Source of the DNA: DAISIL01 sp036822015
GTDB taxonomy: Bacteria > Bacteroidota > Bacteroidia > Cytophagales > Bernardetiaceae
Direction of reading: 5' to 3'
NCBI GenBank assembly: GCA_036822015.1
Contig: DAISIL010000019.1
Location: forward strand, 1 to 51,859
Length of the DNA stretch: 51,859 nucleotides
Positions 24,554-33,288 of this stretch are shown here, piece by piece. The notes under the pieces are model-generated. The model saw only the letters and a list, made by a program, of their open reading frames with translations, was not told the DNA's origin and ran no database searches. Numbering within the stretch: the stretch's first letter is position 1; every line of letters starts with the position of its first letter. The position numbers and the translations under genes are program-made.

Positions 24554-25870
24554 TTGGAAATTCTCATCAAAGCCACCCAGTTTTTTCTTTCCCTGTCGAT
24601 TTTGGTTGCCCTGCACGAGCTAGGACACCTCTTGGCTGCCAAGTATTTCGGGATGCGCGTAGAGCGTTACTCGATTGGATTCCCGCCCAAACTTTTTGGT
24701 TTTCGTTGGGGAGAGACGGAATATGTGTTTTCGTTGCTGCCTCTGGGGGGCTACGTCAAGATTTCGGGCATGATCGACGAATCACTGGATACGGGACAAC
24801 TCAAATCCAAGCCCCAGGAGTGGGAGTTTCGGGGCAAGCCAGCCTGGCAACGCCTGATTGTGATGCTGGGCGGGATCATATTCAATGTCATCCTGGGTTT
24901 TCTGATCTTCATCACGCTCTCTTACCTCAACGGCGAGCGGTATTACGCCATGGATCAGATCAACCAACAAGGCATCTACGCCGGTGAGTTGGGAGAAGAA
25001 ATCGGCTTCCAGACGGGAGACAAAGTACTGGCCGTCAATGATCGTCCCGTAGAAAAATTTCGAGACCTCCAAGACCCGAGCGTCCTGCTGGAGGCAGGCA
25101 GCACCTATACCGTTTTGCGGGACGGTAAGGAGTTGCAGCTCGTCGTTACGGCGGATTTTATTCGGTCTTTTACCGAAGCCAATGGACAAAAAACATTTCT
25201 GGCCCCACTCCTGCCCTTTGCCGTAGATCGTGTACGCCCGGGCAGCCCTGCCGAATCTGCGGGCTTACGGCCCGATGATCGCATTATCCGCGTCAATGAT
25301 ACTCCGATTGATTATTTTCAGGCTTTGCCACCGATTTTGCAGCAGTATCCCGATCAGATGATCCGTCTGACGATCCTGCGCGATGGACAAACACAGGAAG
25401 TAGAGGCTTTGGTAAGCCCAGATGCGACCTTGGGTTTTTATGTGCGCTATCTGCTGGAAGCCTCCAAAGAAGACTATACCCTTGGGCAGGCCGTCGTGGT
25501 GGGCGTGCAGCGGGCCTTCATGCCGATTTTCTTGACGATCAAGTCGTTTGAGAAGATGTTCTCGGGGGAGATCGACCCTTTGAAGTCCGTTAGTGGCCCG
25601 ATCCGCATTGCGGGAAGTTTTCCGGGGGTCTTCGATTGGCAGTTTTTCTGGAACATGACCGGACTACTCTCCATGGTACTGGCGTTTATGAACCTGCTCC
25701 CGATACCGGCCCTGGACGGCGGTCATGTCATGTTTTTGCTCTACGAGATGATCGTGGGCCGACCACCGGCAGACAAGTTCTTGGAGGTTGCCCAAAAAGC
25801 GGGTATGATTTTCCTTCTCACTTTGATCGTTTTCATCCTGACCAATGACATCATCCAATCTATTTTTTAG
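24554..25870 (+). CDS. rseP: RIP site-2 zinc metalloprotease RseP
   Basis: A 438-residue membrane protease. The zinc motif HELGH is at residues 21-25 in the first membrane segment; the third ligand motif LLPIPALDGGHV is near 380. Two PDZ-like domains lie between (about 125-290), the second with GSPAESAGLRPDDRI. It cleaves membrane-bound anti-sigma factors and other single-pass proteins. The start is a TTG: no ATG occurs before the first membrane segment, and the distance to HELGH is normal for the family. The 3' end overlaps the next gene by 26 bases. Confidence 0.93.
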   Translation: MEILIKATQFFLSLSILVALHELGHLLAAKYFGMRVERYSIGFPPKLFGFRWGETEYVFSLLPLGGYVKISGMIDESLDTGQLKSKPQEWEFRGKPAWQRLIVMLGGIIFNVILGFLIFITLSYLNGERYYAMDQINQQGIYAGELGEEIGFQTGDKVLAVNDRPVEKFRDLQDPSVLLEAGSTYTVLRDGKELQLVVTADFIRSFTEANGQKTFLAPLLPFAVDRVRPGSPAESAGLRPDDRIIRVNDTPIDYFQALPPILQQYPDQMIRLTILRDGQTQEVEALVSPDATLGFYVRYLLEASKEDYTLGQAVVVGVQRAFMPIFLTIKSFEKMFSGEIDPLKSVSGPIRIAGSFPGVFDWQFFWNMTGLLSMVLAFMNLLPIPALDGGHVMFLLYEMIVGRPPADKFLEVAQKAGMIFLLTLIVFILTNDIIQSIF

Positions 25871-26306
25871 TCGTTTTTTGTGGGGATTGGTAGTTTCTTG
25901 GGGAATTTTTGGTGGAGAGGTAGCCGCCCAGGGGCAGCCCGACCTTTGGCGCGAACTCTCGAAGGTAACCTACGAAAAACGCTACAACCCCGAGATCGAA
26001 GAGAACATCAACTATCCCGTCTTTGGAGACAACATCAAAGCCCTAGATGGCAAGATGGTTACGGTGAGCGGCTACGTGATTCCGCTCGAGATCGGATCGG
26101 ATTATTTTGTGCTGTCGGCTTTCCCTTTTGCGAGTTGTTTTTTTTGTGGGGCGGCAGGGCCCGAGACCGTCATGGAGGTCTATTCGGCAAAGCCCTTTCG
26201 GGTAACCAGCGATGCTCGGATTACGGTACGGGGGCGTTTGTCGCTCAACCAGGAGGACATCAACCACTTGATGTTCATGTTACATGATGCCGTCTTGATC
26301 CCTTAG
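25845..26306 (+). CDS. DUF3299-like secreted protein
   Basis: A 153-residue protein with an N-terminal signal (LWGLVVSWGIFGGEVAAQ). The mature part has MVTVSGYVIPLE and FASCFFCGAAGPETVMEVY (Cys98 and Cys101), the pattern of DUF3299-type proteins that are often found near envelope transport genes. The CxxC might bind metal or form a disulfide; function unknown. It overlaps rseP by 26 bases and is followed five bases later by the amine oxidase gene, so it is likely in the rseP transcript. Confidence 0.72.
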   Translation: MTSSNLFFSRFLWGLVVSWGIFGGEVAAQGQPDLWRELSKVTYEKRYNPEIEENINYPVFGDNIKALDGKMVTVSGYVIPLEIGSDYFVLSAFPFASCFFCGAAGPETVMEVYSAKPFRVTSDARITVRGRLSLNQEDINHLMFMLHDAVLIP

Positions 26307-26311
26307 CCTTC

Positions 26312-27541
26312 ATGGAACACTTGCTCATCATCGGTGCTGGAGTCGCGGGGCTTTATGCTGGACAGCTGCTACAAGCGGCGGGCTATGCCGTCCAAATCTT
26401 AGAGGCGAGGGATCGCATCGGTGGGCGCGTCCATACGTCCCACGATTTTGCCGATCATCCCGTAGAGCTGGGTGCCGAGTTTGTGCATGGTCAGCAGTCG
26501 GTGCTCTTCGATTGGTGCCAGGCAAACGGGCTGCCCTTAGTGAAAGAAACCACACCAGCAGCCTATATCTACGGCAGCGATCTACAAAGTTTTGAGCAGC
26601 TTTGCCAGCAGTCCCAAGCTATCGCTGATTTTTTTGATTACTACGACCAACACCACCGCTACGCCGGCCCTGATGTTTCGTTGGAGGACTTTTTGCACCA
26701 GCACGAGGTATGGGACGAGGTATGCCACTACGCCGAAGCCATGGCCGCCGAGTATGGCACATCGGCAGACCGTCTGGGCGTATGGAGCCTGGCTAAGTCT
26801 GCCTTTCTCTGGAAAGCCGGCCACGAGAACTACCGCCTGCCCCAGGGCTACGATCAAGTCATCGCGGGTTTGTCTAAGGGACTATCCATCCATACCCAAA
26901 AAGCCGTTACGCATATCCGCTACGCTCCCACAGCTGAAGTCCTGACCGCCGACGGCACGCGCTACACCGCCGAGCGCATCTTGCTCACCGTGCCGCTTAG
27001 CGTCCTGCAAAAGGGCGGTATAGCCTTCGATCCCGTGCTACCCGAGTGGAAACAATGGGCCATCCAAAAAATTGGCATTGGGCAGGGGCTCAAAATCCTT
27101 CTGCGCTTCCGAGATCGCTTTTGGGGAGATCGTGCCGAGATGATCGGGAGCCGAGTTGTGGCCGAGTACTGGACAAGTCATCCGAGTTCGCTGGTCTTGA
27201 CTGCCTTTGCGATGGGCCGCCAAGCCGAAGCCCTGATGGCCTTACCTGCGCATCGGGCAGCCGAGGAGGTGATCGCCGAGCTAGACGAACTTTTTGCGGG
27301 AGTCGCTTCAAAAACCATCGCTGATGTGCGTCTGGTAGCCTGGGATGGGGCGTATAGCTATCCAGCGCCAGGGTCGTTTGGGCAGCATCGCGCCTTGGCG
27401 CGTTCGTTAGAAGGACGGCTGTTTTTTGCGGGCGAAGCCACCAACACCCACGGACACATCGCCACCGTGCACGGGGCCATGGAGAGTGCCGCCGATGCCG
27501 TGGAGGAGATCATGGAACACACAAGCCCAATGATTTCGTAA
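26312..27541 (+). CDS. Flavin amine oxidase family protein
   Basis: A 409-residue FAD-dependent oxidoreductase. LLIIGAGVAGLYAGQLL binds the ADP of FAD, followed by LEARDRIGGRVHT, the GG-doublet motif of amine oxidases, and VELGAEFVHG. The C-terminal FFAGEATNTHGHIATVHGAMESA closes the FAD site. The family oxidises amines or polyamines, or desaturates substrates. No signal peptide is seen, so it is cytoplasmic. The substrate is not predictable from the sequence. Confidence 0.9.
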   Translation: MEHLLIIGAGVAGLYAGQLLQAAGYAVQILEARDRIGGRVHTSHDFADHPVELGAEFVHGQQSVLFDWCQANGLPLVKETTPAAYIYGSDLQSFEQLCQQSQAIADFFDYYDQHHRYAGPDVSLEDFLHQHEVWDEVCHYAEAMAAEYGTSADRLGVWSLAKSAFLWKAGHENYRLPQGYDQVIAGLSKGLSIHTQKAVTHIRYAPTAEVLTADGTRYTAERILLTVPLSVLQKGGIAFDPVLPEWKQWAIQKIGIGQGLKILLRFRDRFWGDRAEMIGSRVVAEYWTSHPSSLVLTAFAMGRQAEALMALPAHRAAEEVIAELDELFAGVASKTIADVRLVAWDGAYSYPAPGSFGQHRALARSLEGRLFFAGEATNTHGHIATVHGAMESAADAVEEIMEHTSPMIS

Positions 27542-27592
27542 TTTTCATTAAACTTTGGTTGCCATCAGCCGTTATCTCCGTTCTATATCCGT

Positions 27593-28609
27593 ATGATTTC
27601 AGCAGCAACACAATCGGTATGGCGTACTTTTTCTTGGCTTCGGGCAAAGAACGCCTGGCAGGTCTGGCGTAGCTTTCGGGCAGCACGCCTGGGTAGAGGG
27701 GTGGCTCATGCGGGATTGCCGATCAGTATTTCGGTAGAACCCACGACGACTTGTAACCTGCGCTGTCCCCAATGTCCGAGTGGCTTGCGGCAGTTTTCGC
27801 GCCCCACTGGCGCGATGCAAAGCGATACATTCCTGCGCCTACTCGACGAGCTATCACCCACGCTGGCTTATCTGCTGTTTTACTTTCAGGGCGAGCCGTA
27901 CCTCAATTTGCGTTTCCTGGATTGGGTCGCCGCTGCGCATCAACGGCACATCTTCACGGCTACCTCCACCAACGCGCATTACCTGACCCCCGAGAACGCC
28001 CAACGTACTGTCCGGTCAGGTCTGGATCAACTGATCGTCTCTTTGGATGGCGTTACGCAAGAGAGCTACGCCGCTTATCGGGTAGGCGGAAAACTCGAAA
28101 AAGTACAAACGGGTATCCAAAACGTATTGCAGGCCCGCCGCACAGCACGGGCGCAAACGCCGCGTGTCGTCTTGCAGTTCATCGTCTTTCGGCACAACGA
28201 AGACCAGATCGAAGCCGTCCGGCAGCTAGGCAAAGCCTGGGGTGTCGATCAGGTTTCCATCAAGACGGCACAGATTTATGACTATGCCACCAGCCACGAA
28301 CTCATCCCCCACAACGACCGTTATAGCCGCTACCGAAAAGATGCCCTGGGCTATTACCACATCAAAAACGAACTCCTAAGCCACTGCTGGAGGATGTGGC
28401 ATAGTGCCGTCATCACCTGGGATGGCCGCGTCGTACCTTGCTGCTTCGATAAGGATGCCCGCTACCAGATGGGGCAGCTCAACGAACAGTCTTTTGAGGA
28501 AATCTGGCGTGGGGAAAAGTATCAAAAATTTAGAGAACAGATTTTTAGCCAACGCGACCAGATCGACATTTGTAAAAATTGCACCGAAGGCACCCAGGTA
28601 TGGGTCTAA
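27593..28609 (+). CDS. Radical SAM/SPASM domain protein
   Basis: A 338-residue radical SAM enzyme. The [4Fe-4S] motif CNLRCPQC has Cys54, Cys58 and Cys61 (CxxxCxxC), followed by the GEP-type motif YFQGEPYLN. The C-terminal part has WDGRVVPCCFDKDARYQMG and ICKNC, the Cys pattern of a SPASM/twitch domain that holds an auxiliary cluster. Such enzymes modify peptides or proteins or small metabolites. No precursor peptide gene is adjacent. The N-terminal 45 residues are basic and amphipathic, perhaps for membrane association. Confidence 0.9.
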   Translation: MISAATQSVWRTFSWLRAKNAWQVWRSFRAARLGRGVAHAGLPISISVEPTTTCNLRCPQCPSGLRQFSRPTGAMQSDTFLRLLDELSPTLAYLLFYFQGEPYLNLRFLDWVAAAHQRHIFTATSTNAHYLTPENAQRTVRSGLDQLIVSLDGVTQESYAAYRVGGKLEKVQTGIQNVLQARRTARAQTPRVVLQFIVFRHNEDQIEAVRQLGKAWGVDQVSIKTAQIYDYATSHELIPHNDRYSRYRKDALGYYHIKNELLSHCWRMWHSAVITWDGRVVPCCFDKDARYQMGQLNEQSFEEIWRGEKYQKFREQIFSQRDQIDICKNCTEGTQVWV

Positions 28610-28622
28610 ACCCAAGATCGTC

Positions 28623-30170
28623 ATGCACAACAACTTTTACTTTCTCCGACACCTTGCCCAACAGCTCGACCGCCAACTGACCGGATACCGAATCGTGCAG
28701 TGCTTTTGTCAGGACAAAGACGAACTCATCTTCGGATTGACCAACGACCAGGACGAGTGCTGGATACGCGCCACCCTGACGGCACAGCTCCAATGCCTTT
28801 CCTTTCCCGAGGACTTCTTTCGGGCCCGCCGCAACAGCGTGGATTTGTTCAAGCCCCTGATCGGCAAAACGGTCTTGCGGGTACGGGTAGCTCCCAACGA
28901 ACGCTGCTTGTTTGTTGAGCTAGGGCAGGGCTTGTTGCTAGCCTTTAAGCTGCACGGCAGGCAGGCAAACGTGCTGCTGTTTGCAGAGAAAAAAGTCATC
29001 GAAATTTTTCATCAGCGACTCATCCAGGACTACGATTATAGCCCCGAAATGCTCCAACGCCCAATAGATCAAAGCAAAGCAGCGTTTCTTCAACAGGGAA
29101 TCACGGACACTTTTCCTACCTTTGGGCGGGAGCTACGGGAGGAGTTATGCACCGAAGCTACGCCGGAAGCCCAGTGGCAGCGCGTCCAGGAGGTATTGGC
29201 TACCTTTGGGGCGGGAGAGATTTTTGTCTTTCGTCGCGCTCATGAGCTACCCCAGCTCTCTCTCTTGCCTCCTCCCCCAGAAACGGAGCTACTCCTACAT
29301 ACCCGCGATGCGCTGGCGGCTTTGAACACCTTTTATGGTGCCTGGCAGCAGCAGTTTTTTTTGGAGCAAGAAAAGAAGTCGGCTCTGCGCATCCTCGATA
29401 AGCGATACCGCCAGACGGCAGCCTATCTCCAAAAAGCCCAACAAAAATACGATGACCTCCAGCACAGCCGTCCCTACGAGGAGATCGCAAACCTCATCAT
29501 GGCCAATCTCCATCAAATTCCCAAGGAGGCGACTAGCATAGAAGTTTTTGATTTTTACAAGGATACTACCACAACGATCAAACTAAAAAAAGAACTTTCA
29601 GCGGCTGATAATGCCGCCCTCTATTACCGCAAAACCAAAAACCAACACCTCGAACAGAACACCCTCACCCAACACATCGAAAACAAAACCGCCCTCCTAA
29701 AAACCCTAGACCAGCAGCGCGAACAAATCAAAGCCTTTGACCGTCTCAAAGCCTTGCGGCAGTTCCTCAAAACCAGTGGCATCCAACACGAGCAGAGCCA
29801 GCGCAAGGGCGATACCTCGGCTCCCTTTCGGGAGTTTCTCTTCAAGGGTTATACGATATGGGTGGGGCGCAACTCCCAAAACAACGACCTGCTCACCCAA
29901 CGCTACGCCCACAAGGACGATCTCTGGCTACACGCCCGCGATGTCGGGGGATCGCATGTGGTGGTACGCCATATCGGCAAAGCACCCTTCCCGCAGGATG
30001 TCATTGAGCGGGCCGCCCAACTGGCCGCCTACTACTCCAAGCGCAAGAGCGAGGGTATCTGTCCGGTCATCTATACGCCCAAAAAGTACGTCCGCAAACC
30101 CAAAGGAGCCGCCGCCGGTGCTGTGGTCGTGGAGCGGGAAACAATCGTGATGGTGGAGCCTAAACTTTGA
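28623..30170 (+). CDS. NFACT family protein (RqcH/Rqc2-like)
   Basis: A 515-residue protein with the NFACT-N domain at the front (HNNFYFLRHLAQQLDRQLTG, a DELIFG-type strand), a coiled coil at about 240-370 (rich in K, Q and E, such as LQKAQQKYDDLQ) and the NFACT-R RNA-binding domain at the end (YTIWVGRNSQNNDLLT, DDLWLHARDVGGSHVVVR). RqcH recruits Ala-tRNA to stalled 50S subunits and adds C-terminal alanine tails. The frame runs open from 28404, overlapping the radical SAM gene, but MHNNFYF at 28623 is the proper start. The last 11 bases overlap convergent coaD. Confidence 0.9.
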   Translation: MHNNFYFLRHLAQQLDRQLTGYRIVQCFCQDKDELIFGLTNDQDECWIRATLTAQLQCLSFPEDFFRARRNSVDLFKPLIGKTVLRVRVAPNERCLFVELGQGLLLAFKLHGRQANVLLFAEKKVIEIFHQRLIQDYDYSPEMLQRPIDQSKAAFLQQGITDTFPTFGRELREELCTEATPEAQWQRVQEVLATFGAGEIFVFRRAHELPQLSLLPPPPETELLLHTRDALAALNTFYGAWQQQFFLEQEKKSALRILDKRYRQTAAYLQKAQQKYDDLQHSRPYEEIANLIMANLHQIPKEATSIEVFDFYKDTTTTIKLKKELSAADNAALYYRKTKNQHLEQNTLTQHIENKTALLKTLDQQREQIKAFDRLKALRQFLKTSGIQHEQSQRKGDTSAPFREFLFKGYTIWVGRNSQNNDLLTQRYAHKDDLWLHARDVGGSHVVVRHIGKAPFPQDVIERAAQLAAYYSKRKSEGICPVIYTPKKYVRKPKGAAAGAVVVERETIVMVEPKL

Positions 30171-30615
30171 GCGCGTAGGGAAGGAGCGCACTGACATCGC
30201 GTCCGTAGCGGTGCATCTCCCGGACGATAGACGAACTGATAAAGGCGTACTCGGGTGAGGTAATAAAAAACACACTCTCTACCCCGCCCTGAATGCGATT
30301 GATCTGGGCTATGGGGTTTTCGTAGTCGAAATCGGTGGTGTTGCGTAGCCCCCGCAAGATAAAACGCGCCTGATGCTGCCGAGCAAAATCAATGGTGAGC
30401 GTCTGGTAGGTTTCTACCTGGACGTTGGGATGTGCTGCGAAGGTCTCCCGAATGTAGTCCAGCATATCGGGTAAGGGAAAATACCGCTGTTTGTTGGGAT
30501 TTTGTCCGATACCAATCACGATCTGATCGAAGAGATGAACTGCTTTTAGGATCACATCTTCGTGTCCCTTCGTGAAAGGGTCAAAAGAACCGGGAAAAAT
30601 AGCGATGCGTCCCAT
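30160..30615 (-). CDS. coaD: Pantetheine-phosphate adenylyltransferase
   Basis: A 151-residue enzyme of coenzyme A synthesis that adenylylates 4'-phosphopantetheine. Nucleotidyltransferase motifs are clear: IFPGSFDPFTKGH (containing TxGH) at 5-17, ILRGLRNTTDFDYE (about 86-99) and FISSSIVRE (ISSTxVR-type) near 125. Length is typical. The ATG at 30615 is used; a TTG two codons upstream is in frame but unlikely. The stop region overlaps the NFACT gene. DUF3822 lies immediately upstream, as in many Bacteroidota. Confidence 0.95.
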   Translation of the reverse strand: MGRIAIFPGSFDPFTKGHEDVILKAVHLFDQIVIGIGQNPNKQRYFPLPDMLDYIRETFAAHPNVQVETYQTLTIDFARQHQARFILRGLRNTTDFDYENPIAQINRIQGGVESVFFITSPEYAFISSSIVREMHRYGRDVSALLPYALKV

Positions 30616-30624
30616 ACCCAACCG

Positions 30625-31518
30625 CTAGAGATGAATGAAAGAGGAGGCAAAAAGCGTAAAAAAACGATGCGCCGCAAAGTCAGCAAAGCCATCGAACTGG
30701 GGACTAAAGACCACCGACGAAGGACGGCTGCCGTAGTCAGTAGTCTTGATATACCGCTCGAGCAGGGTAATGGTCGTGCTGTCCTTGTCTATGTTGCCCA
30801 AAATCTTCAAAGCCAGTTCATCGCGCTCAATGCCGAGGCTTTCGGCTACCGAAAGCGTAAAGTAAAGCACATCCTCGGGTGTTTTGGCCAGGAAGGCATT
30901 CAGGAAGCGCAGATTTTTGGCATTGATATTCAAGATGACTACGCGCTGATAGCCTACCAGTAAGTTGAGCTGATGGAGTTGGGAGGACTGCTGACGAAAA
31001 ACACCTTCCAAAAAGATACCCGTATCATGGGTGAGGATTAAGGTGCTGTTCTTGTACTGCTGCTCCAGAAAGTCCACCAGGGATAGTTCCATCTCGAAGA
31101 GGCAGGTTTGTTCGCCCTCCAGGCAAGGAAAAGAATAGACCTGTCCGGGGTCAATGGTCTTTCCTGTGTTCAGGTAAAGGTATTGACTGGCTTGTTTTTG
31201 GTCGAAGAACTCCGTCGGGATGAGGGCGAAAATATCGCTTGTCGAGACCCATAAGACATCGCGCCAGTAGCCCGCCGAGAGCAAGTGATGCTGCCGTATC
31301 AGTACCTGAATTTCCTCGGCTGCCTGACCCGCATACTCCGTATTGAGGTGATATTCCTCAAAAAGCAAGCAATCCTTAGACCGCATATCAAAAGCCGCAA
31401 TGGCCAGCGCATCACCGTACCAATGGTACGAGAGGCGATACCGTCCAATCTGTTCGATGTCTAGTTTTTCGTCCTTAAACTGCCTAACCAGACGAAAGGC
31501 TTGGGTGGAATAACTCAT
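30625..31518 (-). CDS. DUF3822 family protein
   Basis: A 297-residue protein of the Bacteroidota-specific DUF3822 family, commonly located next to coaD. It has an actin/ASKHA-like feel, with two similar halves (an N-terminal YGDALAIAAFD strand and a C-terminal LLVGYQRVVILNINAKNL strand), but I see no clear phosphate-binding loops. The reading frame opens 47 codons upstream, but the ATG at 31518 fits the family N-terminus. Nine bases separate its stop from the coaD start, so the two are almost surely co-transcribed. Confidence 0.85.
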   Translation of the reverse strand: MSYSTQAFRLVRQFKDEKLDIEQIGRYRLSYHWYGDALAIAAFDMRSKDCLLFEEYHLNTEYAGQAAEEIQVLIRQHHLLSAGYWRDVLWVSTSDIFALIPTEFFDQKQASQYLYLNTGKTIDPGQVYSFPCLEGEQTCLFEMELSLVDFLEQQYKNSTLILTHDTGIFLEGVFRQQSSQLHQLNLLVGYQRVVILNINAKNLRFLNAFLAKTPEDVLYFTLSVAESLGIERDELALKILGNIDKDSTTITLLERYIKTTDYGSRPSSVVFSPQFDGFADFAAHRFFTLFASSFIHL

Positions 31519-31528
31519 GTGTTTGGGC

Positions 31529-32152
31529 TTAGTCTTCCCAGTTGCCCGTCGTGCTAACATCAACGCGGGAACCAAAGCGGAGGGGCTTTCGCTTGCGGTT
31601 TTCGCTGCTTTCCTTACGACGTGGGTTGGTGGGGCGTGGATCGACAACTTCAATGACATGGACGATGATCCCCGATTTGGTCAGGGTATCGGCAAAAAGT
31701 TCAAACTTGGTGTCAGGGAACAGCGGGTGTGTACCCACCTGCTCGGGCTTAAAGTCTGGATACGCTTTGGCGGGAAAGAGGATGTTTCGGGCCAGGTCGG
31801 CGGCTAAGGTGTCTAGCTCTACGCGCACACTATCGCCCTTGTACATCATCTCTACGGATCGAATCTCGAAGGCAGGGATAATGATCTCTCGCTTCTCGAC
31901 GGTGTAGATCGTATCGACTTGTAGAAATTGAGCTAAGGTATCCCAGCTACTGGCATACTTGCGGTGTCGGGCAAGGTAGGCATCTTCGGTGTCCCGGATT
32001 TTTTTGAGTGCCGCGATGACTTTGGCTTCGTCATCGGCGATGCGCTCGGCTTCCTTGATCGTTACGTACACGCTATCGACGAGCAGATAGCCCAAAAATA
32101 AAGCCCCAAAGAGGGTCAAAATAGTAAAAACTTGTGTTTTTCGGAGTTTCAT
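31529..32152 (-). CDS. Membrane-anchored pilin-like protein of unknown function
   Basis: A 207-residue protein with one N-terminal membrane segment (VFTILTLFGALFLGYLLVDSVYV) followed by a long helix KVIAALKKIRDTEDAYLARHRKYASSWDTLAQFL. This start-of-protein layout resembles the type II pseudopilin fold, in which a hydrophobic helix runs into a globular head, but there is no prepilin peptidase motif. The C-terminus is basic (RRKESSENRKRKPLRFGSR). Such proteins are found near coaD and DUF3822 in Bacteroidota. Its stop lies ten bases from the DUF3822 start. Confidence 0.7.
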   Translation of the reverse strand: MKLRKTQVFTILTLFGALFLGYLLVDSVYVTIKEAERIADDEAKVIAALKKIRDTEDAYLARHRKYASSWDTLAQFLQVDTIYTVEKREIIIPAFEIRSVEMMYKGDSVRVELDTLAADLARNILFPAKAYPDFKPEQVGTHPLFPDTKFELFADTLTKSGIIVHVIEVVDPRPTNPRRKESSENRKRKPLRFGSRVDVSTTGNWED

Positions 32153-32263
32153 GGTTCCGCTTTTTTGGATGAAAATAGGGTATTGAGTTGATCCTGGTAG
32201 GTCTTGTTGCGCTTTTGCGCTGCAATATCCAATCACTTTTTAGCAAAACCAAATTTTCTTTAA

Positions 32264-33244
32264 CTAATTTGCGTACATGACCGCTTTGAGTGCCGCTATG
32301 GTGCGCTCAACATTGGGCAAAGCTGCTTCGATGAGCGTGGGTGCATAACTCAAAGGAATATCCTGTGAATTGACCCGCCGTATGGGGGCATCCAGGTAGT
32401 CAAAGGCATGGCGTTGGACGTGATAGGTCAGTTCTGTGGCAATGGAGCCGATGGGCCAGGCCTCCTCCAATACCACCATGCGGTTGGTTTTCTTGACCGA
32501 AGCAACCAGGGCAGCATAGTCGATGGGACGAATGGAGCGCAGGTCGATGACCTCAACCGAAAAGCCCTCTTTTGCCAGGGTATCAGCCGCCTCCTGGGCG
32601 ATCTTCATCATCTTGCCAAACGAGACAAGGGTAGCCGCCGTACCTTCCCGTACCACTTTTGCTCGACCGATGGGGATGAGGTATTCCTCTTCGGGAACCT
32701 CTCCTTTGTCGCCGTACATCAGCTCGGATTCCATAAAAATCACGGGGTTTTCGTCCCGAATGGAGGTTTTGAGCAAGCCCTTTGCGTCGTATGGGTTCGA
32801 TGGCACGACGACTTTAAGTCCGGGGGTATTGGCGTACCAGCTTTCAAAGTTTTGGGAGTGCTGGGCCCCGAGTTGTCCGGCGTTGCCGGTAGGCCCCCGA
32901 AAGACAATCGGGACGCTGTATTGTCCCGCCGACATGGCGTACATCTTGGCGGCACTATTGATGACCTGGTCGATGGCAACGAGCGAAAAGTTGAACGTCA
33001 TAAACTCAATCACGGGACGCAGCCCGTTCATGGCAGCCCCTACACCAATACCGGCAAAGCCCAGTTCGGCAATGGGCGTATCAACCACACGCTCGGGGCC
33101 AAACTCATCGAGCATCCCCTGGGTTACCTTGTAAGCACCGTTGTACTCGGCGACCTCCTCGCCCATCACAAAAACACGGGTATCGCGGCGCATCTCTTCG
33201 CTTAGGGCTTCGCGTAGTGCCTCTCGGAAAGCTATTGTTCTCAT
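32264..33244 (-). CDS. pdhB: Pyruvate dehydrogenase E1 component, beta subunit
   Basis: A 326-residue transketolase-fold subunit. MRTIAFREALREALSEEMRRD, VMGEEVAEYNGAYKVTQGM, DTPIAELGFAGIGVGAAMNGL, QHSQNFESWYANTPGLKVV and the C-terminal VVLEEAWPIGS are standard E1-beta motifs. Together with E1-alpha it decarboxylates pyruvate using thiamine diphosphate. E1-alpha and E2 genes are not in the window. The ATG at 33244 is preferred to an earlier in-frame start, since proteins of this family start MRTIxFREAL. Confidence 0.95.
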   Translation of the reverse strand: MRTIAFREALREALSEEMRRDTRVFVMGEEVAEYNGAYKVTQGMLDEFGPERVVDTPIAELGFAGIGVGAAMNGLRPVIEFMTFNFSLVAIDQVINSAAKMYAMSAGQYSVPIVFRGPTGNAGQLGAQHSQNFESWYANTPGLKVVVPSNPYDAKGLLKTSIRDENPVIFMESELMYGDKGEVPEEEYLIPIGRAKVVREGTAATLVSFGKMMKIAQEAADTLAKEGFSVEVIDLRSIRPIDYAALVASVKKTNRMVVLEEAWPIGSIATELTYHVQRHAFDYLDAPIRRVNSQDIPLSYAPTLIEAALPNVERTIAALKAVMYAN

Positions 33245-33288
33245 GGTGTTATTGCTTGTCTTGTGTGATGATGATGTGTATGTTTTTA

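Noticed and set aside
28404..28622. Upstream extension of the NFACT gene into the radical SAM gene
   Set aside because: The extension is the radical SAM gene read in another frame; the NFACT family N-terminus begins at 28623.
32208..32226. Small GCGC hairpin downstream of pdhB as a terminator
   Set aside because: The stem is only about four bases and no T-run follows on the minus strand.
32408..33205. A 265-codon plus-strand frame opposite pdhB
   Set aside because: pdhB on the reverse strand has full-length conserved E1-beta motifs; the antisense frame shows none.
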